Part shown: piece by piece, positions 5,487 through 5,840 of the stretch
Numbering within the stretch: position 1 is the stretch's first letter
Layout: the number at the start of each line of letters is the position of its first letter
DNA from: Candidatus Sulfotelmatobacter sp.
Lineage (GTDB): Bacteria; Acidobacteriota; Terriglobia; Terriglobales; Acidobacteriaceae
Direction of reading: 5' to 3'
Assembly: GCA_030044775.1 (NCBI GenBank)
Contig: JASICF010000402.1
Span: 1 to 5,840 of the forward strand
DNA length: 5,840 nucleotides
Translations under genes and position numbers: made by a program
The notes under the pieces: model-generated
What the model was told of the DNA's origin: nothing
The model's database searches: none
What the model saw: only the letters and a program-made list of their open reading frames with translations

Positions 5487-5840
5487 TCACCAATTCCCGC
5501 CCGTCCCGGTTTTCACCGTTTCGCCATTCTCCACGGGCCGGAGCTGCAAATTGCGCGCTGGACGTGCCTCCAGCGGCCTGCCTTCAATCAGAGGATAGGT
5601 CCATCGCCGGAGCGCGGGGATATGCACGTTGATCCAGTAATCCCACCAGTCGAGTTTTCGCGCATCGTAGCCAAATTCTTCGCGCTCGTCTTCGGCCAGC
5701 GCGTGCGAGAGCTTTTCGATGTTATCCGCAGCGAAGTCGTGTTCATTGAGCAGGATGAAAGGTTCAAACAACTCAATCAGCTTTTCCACCCGCTCCAGAT
5801 TGCGTTCCGCCTTGGCAAGGGGCGTTTTTTTCAGCGGCAG
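5487..5840 (-). CDS. C-terminal part of a fatty-acyl reductase-like SDR (FAR_C region), 5' end beyond the window
   Basis: This frame is open to the window edge: 117 residues plus TGA are visible, with no stop upstream. An internal GTG at 5789 should not be taken as the start, because the residues before it continue the same helix. The visible part matches the C-terminal helical domain of alcohol-forming fatty-acyl reductases (the Sterile/FAR_C pattern). It shows an FEPFILLNEHDF element, then DNIEKL, an acidic stretch ending in FGYDARKLDW, then WDYWINVHIPALRRW and YPLIEG. In that family the N-terminal Rossmann domain binds NADPH and reduces acyl-CoA or acyl-ACP to an alcohol. Here that domain would lie outside the window, so activity cannot be judged. 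The last 20 or so residues (after ARNLQLRP) look like a loose tail. The stop abuts the next start, so both reductases are translated from the same message. The assignment is by recalled pattern, not alignment. Confidence 0.68.
   Translation of the reverse strand: MPLKKTPLAKAERNLERVEKLIELFEPFILLNEHDFAADNIEKLSHALAEDEREEFGYDARKLDWWDYWINVHIPALRRWTYPLIEGRPLEARPARNLQLRPVENGETVKTGTGGNW

Noticed and set aside
5487..5789. Complete 100-residue protein starting at the GTG at 5789
   Set aside because: The frame continues upstream to the window edge without a stop, and the residues before the GTG extend the same helix. It is a fragment of a larger reductase.

Overview
The window is a densely packed single-strand gene block. 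All six supported genes lie on the minus strand, so the biological order runs from high to low coordinates: the C-terminal end of a fatty-acyl reductase-like protein (5840-5487, cut by the window edge), a thioester-reductase-like SDR (5486-4353), a divergent polysaccharide pyruvyl transferase family protein (4356-2944), a long-chain acyl-CoA synthetase-type AMP-ligase (2924-1263), an enoyl-CoA hydratase/isomerase family protein (1255-392) and a stand-alone acyl carrier protein (283-41). No RNA gene, CRISPR array, insertion sequence or phage gene is visible.

The junctions look like one transcription unit. The first stop codon is directly followed by the next start (TGA then ATG), the second junction is a 4-base ATGA overlap, and the next two gaps are 19 and 7 bases. 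The only real spacer is 108 bases between the hydratase and the carrier protein. It holds a 14-base tandem repeat, a weak hairpin and a duplicated AAGGACCT ribosome-binding sequence. Nothing resembling a rho-independent terminator is seen.

Functionally this is an accessory fatty-acyl metabolism cluster. The AMP-ligase can activate a fatty acid onto CoA or the carrier protein. The crotonase-fold enzyme, which keeps both catalytic glutamates, can act on an acyl thioester. Two NAD(P)H reductases of the thioester-reductase / fatty-acyl-reductase class could release an aldehyde or alcohol. The pyruvyl transferase family protein suggests a sugar, polyol or head-group decoration step. No ketosynthase, acyltransferase or transporter lies inside the window, so the product cannot be read from it. 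A fatty-alcohol or ether/plasmalogen-like lipid, or a modified glycolipid, is the most natural guess, but it is inference.

The host is a moderately GC-rich bacterium. The gene style (a FAR_C-type C-terminus in a bacterium, a CsaB-superfamily protein inside a lipid cluster) fits Acidobacteriota or another soil phylum such as Myxococcota or Verrucomicrobiota. This is a low-confidence impression, as no phylogenetic marker is present.
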